Below, piece after piece: positions 25,863-34,869 of a stretch of DNA of 64,000 bases. Where the stretch lies: NCBI RefSeq assembly GCF_003051005.1, contig NZ_QAOW01000009.1, positions 62,001 to 126,000 on the forward strand, read 5' to 3'. How positions within the stretch are numbered: position 1 is the stretch's first letter; every line of letters starts with the position of its first letter. Made by a program: the position numbers and the translations under genes. This stretch comes from Rhodococcus sp. OK519. GTDB taxonomy: Bacteria; Actinomycetota; Actinomycetes; Mycobacteriales; Mycobacteriaceae. Below the pieces are notes generated by a model. It did no database searches and was not told the origin of the DNA. It saw nothing but the letters and a program-made list of their open reading frames with translations.

Positions 25863-26912
25863 ATGACCGCGACCATCACCACAACGAAAACCCAAGAGCG
25901 GGAACAGGCTCGCGCCTTCGTGCGTGACCGCGCCACCCTGCTCGACCGGGGCGAGACCGACATCAGGAAGGACGTGAGCCTCCTCGGCTCGCTGGGCCTG
26001 ATCGACCTCGGACTCGGCGGGAGCCCCCTCACGGGGATGGTCGCGGTCATCGAGGACGTCGCCGCCGAGAGCCTGAGCGCGGGATTCGCGGTGTGGGCGC
26101 ACCGCATGTGCCTCGAGTACGTCAGCCGGGGCCCCGCGGCCGTCCGCGACAGATACCGCGATCGACTCGCGTCGGGCACGACGATCGGCGTGACCGCGAT
26201 GGCGGCCGGGCTGCGCCATGCGGCCGGGCTGGGCGAGGTGCCGCTGATCGCGACCCCGGTCGACGGCGGAATCGAGGTCAGCGGACCGATCCGATGGGCG
26301 TCCAACGTGTTCGAGAATGCAGTGATCGTGATTCCCGCCCGAAGCGAGGACGGCGCCACCTACGTCGCGGTGATCGATGCCGCGTCCTCGGGAGTCTGCA
26401 TCAATCCCGCGCCCGAACTCCTCGCCCTGGGCGCGACAGCCTCGACATCCCTGACCTTGGACCGAGTGTTCGTTCCGGAGACGCAGATCATCAGCACCGA
26501 CCTCACACGGTTCTGCCGCGACATCCGTCCCACCTTCCTGGCCCTGCAGACGTCGTTCTGCAGCGGCATCGCGGGGACGTCGTTGGCCGAGAGCGAAGGG
26601 CTCCTCACCGGACTCGGCGAGGAATTCGCCGACGAGCGCGCCGCGCTCTCAGACGAATACCGATCGCTCCGGAACCGACTGCACGACTTCGCCACCCGGA
26701 TCGGCGAGGTCCCGGTGCGGGAGCTGATCCAGCTCCGCCTCGACGGCTCACACGTCGCGGTGTCGGCCACCCGCCTCGAGGCGACGCTGCGCGGCGGGGC
26801 CGGGTACGCCGCCCATCACCCGACCAACCGGCGCTTCCGGGAAGCAGCCTTCCTGCCCATCCAGTCACCATCGGAAGGACAACTGCGGTGGGAACTTTCG
26901 CAGTCTCGGTAG
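25863..26912 (+). CDS. Acyl-CoA-dehydrogenase-like flavoprotein (SfnB/DszC-type monooxygenase or oxidase candidate)
   Basis: 349 residues, slightly shorter than the 380-400 usual for the superfamily. Recognisable segments are the N-terminal helical domain (AAESLSAGFAVWAHRM), the middle domain (IRWASNVFENAVIVI) and the C-terminal helices with a final RFREAAFLPIQSPSE segment. The catalytic Glu of fatty-acyl enzymes is not evident at the usual place, and no fatty-acid genes are nearby. Relatives in organosulfur pathways (SfnB, DszC) use reduced flavin to oxidise sulfur compounds. The setting next to an SsuABC-like transporter supports such a role (inference). It overlaps the ATPase gene by 25 bp. 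Confidence 0.85.
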   Translation: MTATITTTKTQEREQARAFVRDRATLLDRGETDIRKDVSLLGSLGLIDLGLGGSPLTGMVAVIEDVAAESLSAGFAVWAHRMCLEYVSRGPAAVRDRYRDRLASGTTIGVTAMAAGLRHAAGLGEVPLIATPVDGGIEVSGPIRWASNVFENAVIVIPARSEDGATYVAVIDAASSGVCINPAPELLALGATASTSLTLDRVFVPETQIISTDLTRFCRDIRPTFLALQTSFCSGIAGTSLAESEGLLTGLGEEFADERAALSDEYRSLRNRLHDFATRIGEVPVRELIQLRLDGSHVAVSATRLEATLRGGAGYAAHHPTNRRFREAAFLPIQSPSEGQLRWELSQSR

Positions 26913-27628
26913 CGCAAGGCCGCAGATCCTTCCACGGCCGTAGGCGCCCCGTCCTCGACGGCGTGAACCTCGACGTCGAACGGGGCGAGATGCTCGCCAT
27001 CGTGGGCAGCAGTGGCAGCGGCAAGTCCACGTTGCTCCGCATCATCGCGGGACTCGACGCTCTCGACTCCGGCACCATCCAGTGGGACGGCGAGACGGGT
27101 GACGGGCGTCCCCGCACCGGCGTCGTGTTCCAGAAGCCGCTGCTCCTGCCGTGGCTCACGGTGCGCGAGAACATCCATCTCGGCGGACGATTCACCGCGA
27201 ACGCCGACGTCTTCGATCCCGCATACGCGGACGGCCTCCTCGACCGTTTCGGTCTCGCGGAGGTCGTCGACTCGTTCCCCGACGAACTGTCGGGCGGCCA
27301 GGCACAACGTGTCGCCGTGATCCGCGCCGTCTCGATCAAGCCACGCCTACTGCTGCTCGACGAGCCGTTCAGCGCCCTCGACCCCGCGATCCGCGGCGAC
27401 CTGCAGCACTGGCTCGCCGGCGTCGCCGAAGAACTCGGGTGCACCACGATCCTGGTCACCCACGACATCGACGAGGCCGTCAATCTCGGCCACCGCATCG
27501 TGTTGATCGGCGAAGGCGGCACCGTCCGCCGCGAATGGGACTGCTCCTCGAGCGCCGCCGACACCGAGGCGCTGCGCGGCGACATCCTGTCGGCGTACCG
27601 CACCTCCGCGCTGGTCGGGGCGCCCTGA
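26888..27628 (+). CDS. ABC transporter ATP-binding protein, SsuB/TauB type
   Basis: 246 residues from GTG 26888. Walker A is GSSGSGKST (residues 40-48), the Q-loop is VVFQKPLLLPW, the signature is LSGGQ (134-138), Walker B is LLLLDEP (154-160) and the switch is VTHD. The length and the PLLLPWLTV segment are typical of nitrate/sulfonate/taurine importers. Longer open frames upstream overlap the flavoprotein gene and are not used. It pairs with the permease at 28800. Confidence 0.94.
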   Translation: MGTFAVSVAQGRRSFHGRRRPVLDGVNLDVERGEMLAIVGSSGSGKSTLLRIIAGLDALDSGTIQWDGETGDGRPRTGVVFQKPLLLPWLTVRENIHLGGRFTANADVFDPAYADGLLDRFGLAEVVDSFPDELSGGQAQRVAVIRAVSIKPRLLLLDEPFSALDPAIRGDLQHWLAGVAEELGCTTILVTHDIDEAVNLGHRIVLIGEGGTVRREWDCSSSAADTEALRGDILSAYRTSALVGAP

Positions 27629-27630
27629 CG

Positions 27631-28803
27631 GTGAGCGGAGCACACGTCAGCCGCCGCATGCTGCTGCAGGGCGCAGCCGGGCTGGCCGCGACCGGGGGCC
27701 TGGCCGGCATCGTCGACCTCGCCCGCACCGCGGGCACCAGTCGCGCGAACACGACCGGTCAGCTCCGAGTCGGTTATCTGCCGATCACCGACGCGGCGCC
27801 GCTACTGATCGCCCACAACACCGGCATGTTCGACGGCAATCCCGTGAGCCCGGCACAGCCGGTGATGTTTCGCAGCTGGTCGAGCCTCGCCGAGGCATTC
27901 ATGAGCAGACACGTCGATGTGGTGCACCTGCTGATGCCGATGGCGGTGCAACTGCGATACTCGCTCGGCGGTGCCGCCCGGGTCCTCGGCTGGAACCACA
28001 CCAACGGCTCCGCCCTCACCGTCGCACCTGATGTGACCGAACTCGGACAACTCGCCGGACGCCAGGTCGCCATCCCCTTCTGGTGGTCCATTCACAACAT
28101 CGTGCTGCAGAAGCTGTTGCGCGCGAGCGGCCTGCGCCCCGTCGTGCGCACCCTGCCGTCGAGGTCCGAGGGCACCGTCGGACTGGTCGTGATGAGCCCG
28201 TCCGACATGTTGCCGGCCCTCGCGAACGGAGCAATCGGCGGATACACCGTGGCCGACCCGTTCAATGCTGCCGCGGAGATCAAGGGCGTCGGTCGGATCC
28301 ACCGCTTTCTCGGCGACGTCTGGCGCGATCATGCATGCTGCGCACTGCTGGTGCACGAGGACGTGATCGACCGCAATCCCGCAGGCGTGCAACGGCTCAC
28401 CGACGCCGTGACGTCGGCACAGTTGCGCATCGACGCCGACCGCAAGCGCGCGGCCGAGATGCTGAAGGCGGGACGCTACCTGCCACAGCCACTCCCGGCG
28501 ATCACCAAGGCACTGACCTATCGCGCGGACCGCTATCCCGTCAGACACCACGCCTGGCAGCCACAGCGAATCGGCTACCAGCCGTTCCCGTTCCCCAGTT
28601 TCACCCAGGCACTCGTCGAGGCGATGCACGAGACGGAGGTGGACGGCGACCGCCGGTTCCTGTCCCGGCTCGATCCGGCCGCCGTGCACGCCGATCTGGT
28701 GGACGACCGTTTCGTGCGGCAGTCCCTGACGGCCGGGGACGGCCCGGCTGCCTTCGGACTACCCGCGAACCTGACCCGCACCGAGGAAGTGGATCCCACG
28801 TGA
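27631..28803 (+). CDS. ABC transporter substrate-binding protein, SsuA/NrtA-like, probable Tat export
   Basis: 390 residues. The N-terminus SRRMLLQGAAGLAATGG carries a twin arginine followed by a hydrophobic stretch, suggesting Tat export. The mature part begins RVGYLPITDAAPLLIAHNTGMF, the standard opening of nitrate/sulfonate/taurine-type binding proteins, and continues with RSWSSLAEAFMSRHVDVVHL and VAIPFWWSIHNIVLQKLL. The ligand cannot be told from the sequence. GTG 27631 is 2 bp after the ATPase stop. It shares a GTGA overlap with the permease. Confidence 0.9.
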   Translation: MSGAHVSRRMLLQGAAGLAATGGLAGIVDLARTAGTSRANTTGQLRVGYLPITDAAPLLIAHNTGMFDGNPVSPAQPVMFRSWSSLAEAFMSRHVDVVHLLMPMAVQLRYSLGGAARVLGWNHTNGSALTVAPDVTELGQLAGRQVAIPFWWSIHNIVLQKLLRASGLRPVVRTLPSRSEGTVGLVVMSPSDMLPALANGAIGGYTVADPFNAAAEIKGVGRIHRFLGDVWRDHACCALLVHEDVIDRNPAGVQRLTDAVTSAQLRIDADRKRAAEMLKAGRYLPQPLPAITKALTYRADRYPVRHHAWQPQRIGYQPFPFPSFTQALVEAMHETEVDGDRRFLSRLDPAAVHADLVDDRFVRQSLTAGDGPAAFGLPANLTRTEEVDPT

Positions 28804-29612
28804 GCACTCAGCAGCCCTCCCGTTCACGGTGGTCCTCGTGGTGGCCGCCGCTCACCGCGATCGCCGTCGCCGTCACGCTGTGGTGGTTCGCGACGACGGT
28901 TCTGGCGTCGAATGATTCGCTGATCCGCGAGTTCGCCCCGCAGGAGGTGCTGCCCGCGCTCGGCGGGCTGATCGAGCGCGGCGTGCTGCTCCCGGACGCC
29001 GCCGCCAGCATGTGGCGTCTGCTCGTCGGACTGTCGATCGCCGCCGTGATCGGGATTCCGCTGGGACTACTCATCGGGCTCAATGCCACCGTGGACCGGG
29101 CCGTCCGGCCGGTGACCCAGTTTCTCCGGATGATCTCGCCCCTGTCGTGGGCGCCGATCGCGGTGGCACTGTTCGGAATCGGACATCGCCCCGTGTTCTT
29201 CCTCATCGCCGCGGCGGCGGTGTGGCCGATCGTCATCAACACCGCGGCGGGCGTGCACGCCATCGATCCCGGGCACCTGCTGGTGGCCCGGTCCATGGGC
29301 GCGACCCGCACCGAGCGGCTCACGACCGTCATCCTGCCCGCGATCCGGGGGCACCTGCAGACCGGTTTGCGCGTCGCGCTCGGCATCGCCTGGGTGGTGC
29401 TGGTGCCCGCCGAGATGCTGGGGGTCCAGTCGGGGCTGGGCTACCAGATCCTCAATGCCCGCGATCAACTCGCCTACGATCAGGTGATGGCCGTGATCCT
29501 GGTGATCGGGCTTCTCGGGTTCCTTCTCGACTCCGCGGCCCAGCGCGTCCTCACGACGCGACGCCGACGCCGGCAACCGGCCGTCGCCCCCGAACCGATC
29601 CCGGCCCGCTGA
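28800..29612 (+). CDS. ABC transporter permease, SsuC/TauC type
   Basis: 270 residues with six membrane segments and the EAA loop MGATRTERLTTVILPAIRGHLQTGLRVAL. The start overlaps the stop codon of the binding-protein gene (GTGA). The operon ends here with an Arg-rich tail. It forms an importer with the two preceding gene products. Confidence 0.94.
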   Translation: MSTQQPSRSRWSSWWPPLTAIAVAVTLWWFATTVLASNDSLIREFAPQEVLPALGGLIERGVLLPDAAASMWRLLVGLSIAAVIGIPLGLLIGLNATVDRAVRPVTQFLRMISPLSWAPIAVALFGIGHRPVFFLIAAAAVWPIVINTAAGVHAIDPGHLLVARSMGATRTERLTTVILPAIRGHLQTGLRVALGIAWVVLVPAEMLGVQSGLGYQILNARDQLAYDQVMAVILVIGLLGFLLDSAAQRVLTTRRRRRQPAVAPEPIPAR

Positions 29613-29815
29613 CTCGCCGTCCCACCGTCGATCCGTCGAGGGACCGGTCCGCGACCGGCACACTTGACCGGTGCAGTGCACCGCGAACGAGCGAACACCG
29701 GCTCGGCGACCTACCATTCGAAAGCCTCGCGATCTGCGAGACGGTCTCCCGTCGAGCACGCACCCGATGCTCGAAACCGGCACCGCGCCGGCCACAAGTC
29801 GCCCCAAGGAGTCAC

Positions 29816-30118
29816 ATGAACCACGTACTCGACGATCAGGCCACAACCTCGATCAAGGGCGACGTCGTTTTCGTCGGCAGGTCGGCGGCGCTGGACGAGG
29901 CCCGCACGCTGGCACTCGCCGTCGGCTACGGCCGGACCGACACGGTGGACAGCACCGTCGACTACGCGGTGGTCGACGACGATGCCCTCGACGGCATCTG
30001 CACGGCGGCGGACGCCTCCTTGCTCGCACAGGTCCGCATCCTCGGAATCCCGGTGCTGACCGTCAACGATGCCCGGACCCGCTTCCGCATCGTCCCGGGG
30101 ACGTTCTCGATCGCGTGA
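29816..30118 (+). CDS. Small BRCT-like protein, 100 aa
   Basis: KGDVVFVGRSAALDEARTLA, then VDYAVVDDDALDG and LLAQVRILGIPVLTVNDAR follow the order of a BRCT fold: GxxVVFTG strand, helix, lost-pairing strand, and a final helix before LGIPVL. BRCT domains usually sit in NAD-dependent DNA ligase or polymerase III epsilon; here the domain stands alone after a 15-residue lead. Ribosome site CAAGGAG lies 7 nt before ATG 29816. The role is unknown; binding of phosphopeptides or DNA ends is the family precedent. Confidence 0.7.
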   Translation: MNHVLDDQATTSIKGDVVFVGRSAALDEARTLALAVGYGRTDTVDSTVDYAVVDDDALDGICTAADASLLAQVRILGIPVLTVNDARTRFRIVPGTFSIA

Positions 30119-30175
30119 GCTACCTCTCAGCTCATACTTCATCTTTTCACAGGTCCCGATGCTAAAAAAATAAAC

Positions 30176-30343
30176 ATGTCTTGGCTGTGGATCGTATTGG
30201 GAGCGTGGCTCGTCCTCGCGCTCGGTGCAGCCGTGGTGATCGGACGCGGCATTCGCCGTGCCGACCGCGAAGAAATCGGTTCCACGCTCGACTGGGATGC
30301 AACGAAACTCGACATCGAGGACACCCGCCAGCCCCGCGACTGA
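30176..30343 (+). CDS. Small single-pass membrane protein, 55 aa
   Basis: MSWLWIVLGAWLVLALGAAV is followed by IGRGIRRADREE and an acidic tail (DWDATKLDIEDT). One membrane helix with the basic stop-transfer on the inside. It resembles the 51-residue protein at 34870 in the helix and in the motif GRGIRxxDE/RE, so the two look paralogous. An A-rich stretch precedes the ATG instead of a clear ribosome site. Confidence 0.62.
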   Translation: MSWLWIVLGAWLVLALGAAVVIGRGIRRADREEIGSTLDWDATKLDIEDTRQPRD

Positions 30344-30544
30344 TGGCACCGGGGTGTCGGACCTTCGGACCAAACGGACGAACATTCAGGCACTCGCGAC
30401 AAACACCCGAAAACACCTATCTGCCTGGACATTCGCACAGGTAGCGCGCCCGTCGTGGATCCCGTACAACTGACAGCACACCGTGATCCACGACACAGCG
30501 GGCGCCGTCGGGCGAACCGCCATTCCCCCCGAAGGGCGACCCGT

Positions 30545-31951
30545 ATGCCGCTCCCCATGTCACCGACCGACTCGGTATTCCTGATCGGTGAATCCCGGGA
30601 GCATCCCCTGCACGTCGGCGGACTGGTACTGCTCCAACCACCGGACGGCGCCGACGCCCACGACGTCCGCCGCATGCTCGACACCTCGATGACCGAGAAC
30701 AAGGTGACCCCACTGCTGAGGAAGCGGCCGCGGCGATCGGCATCGTCACTCGGACAGTGGTTTTGGGAGACCGATAATCAGTTCGACATCGGTCACCACA
30801 TCCGGCACGACGCCCTGGCGCGGCCCGGCGGAATGACGGAGCTGTCCGCCCTCGTCTCGCGCCTGCACGGCAGCCTGCTCGACCGCAACCGCCCGCTGTG
30901 GGAGATGCACCTGATCGAGGGCCTCACTGACGGCCGCTTCGCCGTGTACACAAAAATCCACCACAGCCTGGCCGACGGCATCGGCGCGATGCGACTGCTG
31001 CGACGGTCGCTGACCATCGACGCCGACAAGCGGGACATGACGGCGCCGTGGGAGCCTCGCCACCGGATCCTGCAGCCCCGCAACACGACCGGACTTCTCG
31101 ACCTCCCGCTCTCCGCCGTCCGCACCGCGATCGACTTCGCCGGCGAGGCGACCGGGCTGGTTCCCGCCCTCACCGGATCGGTGCTGCGTGCGCTCCGCAA
31201 CCAGGGCGGCCCCATGTCGTTCGCAGCGCCACACTCCGCCCTCAATGTCCCGATCACGGGCGCACGCCAATTCGTCGCCCGCAGTTGGGCACTCGACCGC
31301 TTGCGGCTGGTGGCGAAGTATGCCGACGGCACCATCAACGACGTCGTCCTGGCGATGTCGTCCGGCGCGCTGCGGCGCTACCTCGTCGAGCGCGGCGCCC
31401 TCCCCGAGCGGCCGCTGGTGGCCATGGTCCCGGTGTCGCTGCGCAACGAAAGGTCGCGCCCCGAGCCTCTCGGGGAGCCGAGCGACACCGGCGGCAACGA
31501 AATCGGCATGCTCATGTGCAATCTCGGCACCCACCACGCCGACCCCGGCGACCGTCTCGAGTCGGTGCGCCGGTCGATGGTCGAGGGGAAGACAGCCCTG
31601 CGTGGCATGAGTCCCACCCAGGTGATCGCCCTCAGTGCCCTCGGCGCGGCACCCCTGGCGCTCGACATGCTCTTCGGTCGCCACGGACCGGTGCGCCCGC
31701 CGTTCAACATCGTCATCTCCAACGTGCCGGGTCCGGCCGCCCCGCTTTACTGGAACGGCGCCCGCCTCGACGCCCTGTACCCGCTGTCGGTGACGCTCGA
31801 CGGGCAGGCCCTCAACATCACCTGCACCACTACCGACAACTCGATCGCGTTCGGGCTCACCGGGTGCCGTCGGGCCGTCCCACAGCTCGAGCCGATCCTC
31901 GACCATCTCGACGACGAACTGGCCGCCCTCGAGTCCGCAGTCGGGATCTGA
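30545..31951 (+). CDS. Wax ester synthase/diacylglycerol acyltransferase (WS/DGAT)
   Basis: 468 residues, the normal length. The catalytic HHxxxDG is HHSLADG (His139, His140, Asp144). Other family blocks are PLWEMHLIEGL, the TINDVVLAMSSGALRRYL segment and NIVISNVPGP before the end. It joins fatty acyl-CoA to diacylglycerol or to long-chain alcohol to make storage lipid, and oleaginous rhodococci carry many copies. ATG 30545 follows GAAGGG; ATG 30557 is an alternative. The last 50 bp are part of the direct repeat that brackets the downstream island. Confidence 0.94.
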   Translation: MPLPMSPTDSVFLIGESREHPLHVGGLVLLQPPDGADAHDVRRMLDTSMTENKVTPLLRKRPRRSASSLGQWFWETDNQFDIGHHIRHDALARPGGMTELSALVSRLHGSLLDRNRPLWEMHLIEGLTDGRFAVYTKIHHSLADGIGAMRLLRRSLTIDADKRDMTAPWEPRHRILQPRNTTGLLDLPLSAVRTAIDFAGEATGLVPALTGSVLRALRNQGGPMSFAAPHSALNVPITGARQFVARSWALDRLRLVAKYADGTINDVVLAMSSGALRRYLVERGALPERPLVAMVPVSLRNERSRPEPLGEPSDTGGNEIGMLMCNLGTHHADPGDRLESVRRSMVEGKTALRGMSPTQVIALSALGAAPLALDMLFGRHGPVRPPFNIVISNVPGPAAPLYWNGARLDALYPLSVTLDGQALNITCTTTDNSIAFGLTGCRRAVPQLEPILDHLDDELAALESAVGI

Positions 31952-31952
31952 C
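31903..31952 (+). repeat. Left direct repeat (candidate attL)
   Basis: It encodes the last residues of the synthase (LDDELAALESAVGI) plus the stop. Differs from the right copy at two positions, GAGTCCGCAG against GAGGCCGCGG. Confidence 0.8.
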
Positions 31953-32145
31953 CCCTCTGCCGCCGGAATAACCCGAACATAGCGCCGGCCGACGCCGACG
32001 AGAGATGAGTCTGAAGCAGAACTCGTGCGGAGAGGGCTGAGGAAGTCCATGGTGATGACGATTGGTCGCGCCGGTCGGATCGGATGCGCCCGCTGCTGAC
32101 CGGGCGATATCGCCGACCTGGGCTGTGACGACCACGCCCGCCGGT

Positions 32146-32164
32146 AGTGAGCGATTACGGGCGG
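32146..32164 (+). repeat. 19-bp island repeat, copy 1
   Basis: AGTGAGCGATTACGGGCGG, identical at 34783-34801. Both copies stand upstream of a hairpin of the same family. Confidence 0.75.
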
Positions 32165-32235
32165 GGCCGTGACGTACAACACAAACTCGGTCGCGTGCCA
32201 AGCCGGAACCGACCGGTCTGATTACTGTCACATTC

Positions 32236-32273
32236 GCGGCGCTCGATCCACCCCCGACAGGATCGGGCGCCGC
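32236..32273 (+). terminator. Island-type hairpin, copy 1
   Basis: 14-bp stem GCGGCGCTCGATCC with GGATCGGGCGCCGC (one wobble) around loop ACCCCCGACA, followed by ACCCTTT. Confidence 0.7.
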
Positions 32274-32424
32274 ACCCTTTCCCTAGGTCGCCATTCGTGT
32301 GCGACGCAGCTGTAGGTGTGGCCGGATTCGGATCGGGGCCGAGGCCCAACGCGTTCGAGGCGCCGGTAGGTCCGACTGTCCGTTATGTTCTTCCGGTTAC
32401 GCATGCGCTAATCGAGGGGAAGCC

Positions 32425-34611
32425 ATGAGATCCGTCCTTGTCTCGTCCACCGGCGTGCGGCCAGAGCCCAGTAAGTCTGGCCGCCGCAGCAAGTCGACAC
32501 CAGTGCCCGTCCATACCCAGCGCCTGGACATTCAGGGCCTGCGGATGGTCGCGGTCATGTTGGTGGTGCTCTCTCACCTGTTCCACTGGCCTCAGGGCGG
32601 ATTCATCGGCGTCGATGTCTTCTTCGTGATCTCAGGGTTTCTGATCACCGGATCCCTGCTGCATACCTTGGAGAAGACCGGACGCATCTCCTTCTCCAGC
32701 TTCTACCGGCGCCGTGTCCGCCGTATCGTGCCGGCCGCGACGCTGGTACTCGTCATGACAATGGTCGCTGCCTACTTCATCTTTACTGGCAGCAGGTTCA
32801 AATCGACTGTCTGGGACGCTGTCGCCGCGTTCTTCTTCGTGTCGAACTGGCGGTTCGGCGTCGAGGGTACCGACTACTTCAACTCATCCGGGCCGGTCTC
32901 CGCGCTCCAGCACTACTGGTCGCTGAGTGTCGAGGAGCAGTTCTACTTCGTCTGGCCTGCCGTCATCCTCGCGATTGGCGTCGTCGCGACCCGCAAGGCG
33001 TGGTCGAAACGAACGCGCGTTGGAATCTCCGCGGGTGTGATGGGCGTAGTCGTCCTCGCTTCGTTTATCTACTCGGTGCTCGACACCGCGAGCAACCCAA
33101 CATGGGCGTACTTCTCGACTCTCACCCGCGTCTGGGAGTTGGGTGTCGGGGCGCTGCTCGCGATCACGATCAGTTGGTTCGAACGCATCCCGAGCGTGGC
33201 TCGCCCGTTCATTGCGTGGGCCGGTCTCGGTTTGATCGCCGTCGGAGCCTTCGCGATCACTGAGACGGGTGGCGGCTTCCCGGCCCCGTGGGCAGCAGTT
33301 CCAGTCCTCGGTTCGGCGCTAGTGATTGGTGCCGGCGTTGCTGGCAACCACCGATTCCTCGGCCTGCTCACCAATCGGTATAGCACTTACGTTGGCGACA
33401 TCTCCTACTCGCTGTACCTGTGGCACTGGCCGGTCATCATCCTGCTGAGCGCGCTTATGGACCGGGACGGCTACTACTTTGCCGCCTCCTTGTTCCTGAT
33501 GTTCGGCTTGTCGATCGCTGCTTACCACTTCTTCGAGGACCCGATCCGTCAGTCGGACTGGCTACTGACGGGCGCCGAGAGGAGGGACCGCAGGTTCCTC
33601 GACATCTCCCGGTGGCGGCTGCGCCCAATCAAGATGAGCGACCGTAACAAGTCGATCGGCATCGGCTCGCTCGCGCTGGTGACTGCTGGTGTTTCCGCCT
33701 ACGCCTTCGTCCCGACGACCGTTGTGGTGCCGCCCACACCGAGTTCGACGACCACCTTTGCGCAAGCTTCGAGTGTCCAGCAGATAGGGCCCGCCCAGAC
33801 CGCCCTCGTTGAGCAAATCAAGTCGGCCGTACAAGCCACCGAATGGCCGGACCTGTCGCCGACGATGGACGAGGCGATCGCCGGTCCGCAAGCGCCCTCG
33901 GACATTCTCCCCTGCGGCTCAGTGGATCGGCCCGACCCGAACCAGTGCACGTGGGGTAGCCCCACCGCGCCTCACACAATGCTCCTGGCTGGCGACTCGA
34001 TCGCCATGACTTATGCGGGACCACTGCGCAAGTTCGCCGAGGGCAGCAACGGCCAGTGGAAACTCCGCGTAGAGGGCATGTTTGGCTGCTCCTTCGTCGA
34101 CATCACGATGCGGGAGGCGGGGGACAAGATTGGAAACGCTTGCCCCGACCACAAGAAGGCCGTGGTTGAAACCATCAATGAGGTGCGCCCAGATGTTGTC
34201 GTGATTTCCAACCGGGCCAGCACGCACAAGGCCACCGAGTGGAACTCCGCGATGACTCGACTTACGTCGCAGTTCGCGGCGAACACCAAACGGATTATTT
34301 ACGTAGCCGCGCCACCGAATGACATCAACATCGCCGACTGTTACACCCGAGTGAGCCGTCCATCTAATTGCGTTGGCGGCGTAACAGATACATGGCAAGC
34401 ACGCTCGGACGCTGAGAGTTCACTAGTCGCGTCCAGCAAGGACAAGTTCATCGATTCGCGGAATTGGTTCTGTACACCCGATGGGCGATGCCCGAGCTTC
34501 GTCGGCACTACCCCTGTCAAGCGAGACGGCTCACACATGACACCCGCATATGGCGACCTGATGGCTCCAGCGATCGCAGAGGCATTCGCGCCACAGCTCG
34601 AGGGGCTGTAG
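32425..34611 (+). CDS. Acyltransferase-3/SGNH-type membrane O-acyltransferase (OafA-like)
   Basis: 728 residues. The N-terminal half is a ten-helix acyltransferase-3 domain: RLDIQGLRMVAVMLVVLSHL with the catalytic His, GGFIGVDVFFVISGFLITG, then YWSLSVEEQFYFVWP. A membrane helix at about residue 415 leads to an extracytoplasmic SGNH domain with the Ser nucleophile in LLAGDSIAMTYAG and a late DGSHMTPAY His block. Such proteins acetylate or acylate surface sugars. ATG 32425 follows GAGGGGA. Third positions are less GC-rich than in the flanking genes, consistent with import. It is the largest cargo of the island. Confidence 0.93.
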   Translation: MRSVLVSSTGVRPEPSKSGRRSKSTPVPVHTQRLDIQGLRMVAVMLVVLSHLFHWPQGGFIGVDVFFVISGFLITGSLLHTLEKTGRISFSSFYRRRVRRIVPAATLVLVMTMVAAYFIFTGSRFKSTVWDAVAAFFFVSNWRFGVEGTDYFNSSGPVSALQHYWSLSVEEQFYFVWPAVILAIGVVATRKAWSKRTRVGISAGVMGVVVLASFIYSVLDTASNPTWAYFSTLTRVWELGVGALLAITISWFERIPSVARPFIAWAGLGLIAVGAFAITETGGGFPAPWAAVPVLGSALVIGAGVAGNHRFLGLLTNRYSTYVGDISYSLYLWHWPVIILLSALMDRDGYYFAASLFLMFGLSIAAYHFFEDPIRQSDWLLTGAERRDRRFLDISRWRLRPIKMSDRNKSIGIGSLALVTAGVSAYAFVPTTVVVPPTPSSTTTFAQASSVQQIGPAQTALVEQIKSAVQATEWPDLSPTMDEAIAGPQAPSDILPCGSVDRPDPNQCTWGSPTAPHTMLLAGDSIAMTYAGPLRKFAEGSNGQWKLRVEGMFGCSFVDITMREAGDKIGNACPDHKKAVVETINEVRPDVVVISNRASTHKATEWNSAMTRLTSQFAANTKRIIYVAAPPNDINIADCYTRVSRPSNCVGGVTDTWQARSDAESSLVASSKDKFIDSRNWFCTPDGRCPSFVGTTPVKRDGSHMTPAYGDLMAPAIAEAFAPQLEGL

Positions 34612-34624
34612 GCCGAAATGATTT

Positions 34625-34664
34625 CGCGACCCCCGTCTGTGAAGACGCATAGACAGGGGTCGCG
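34625..34664 (+). terminator. Hairpin after the acyltransferase gene
   Basis: 14-bp stem CGCGACCCCCGTCT with AGACAGGGGTCGCG (one mismatch), 12-nt loop, 14 bp after the stop. Confidence 0.68.
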
Positions 34665-34782
34665 ACCCACGGCCCGGGCCACACTTCCCATTGACTAGAC
34701 GCTCAAGTCGCCGAGAACTGCATCCGCGGAAAGAGGCTTTAGCCCTAATTCTTGGACTTCCTCCGCGAGTCTGGCTGTTCGA

Positions 34783-34801
34783 AGTGAGCGATTACGGGCG
34801 G
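34783..34801 (+). repeat. 19-bp island repeat, copy 2
   Basis: Identical to 32146-32164. It precedes the small membrane gene at 34870. Confidence 0.75.
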
Positions 34802-34869
34802 ATGAAGACTCGGGTGAAATCCGGGTCCACCGGTTACGTCAGGAGCGTCGAGCGACTGTAGTTGGCGGT

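Larger units (their letters stand above)
31953..32424. other. Gene-free left end of the island
   Basis: 472 bp without a convincing gene. It holds a 19-bp repeat at 32146-32164 that recurs at 34783 and a hairpin at 32236-32273. A short frame starting VSDYGR at the repeat looks like a vestige. Confidence 0.5.

Noticed and set aside
30746-32182. Minus-strand open frame of 478 codons
   Set aside because: Antisense to the wax-ester synthase gene; no domain.
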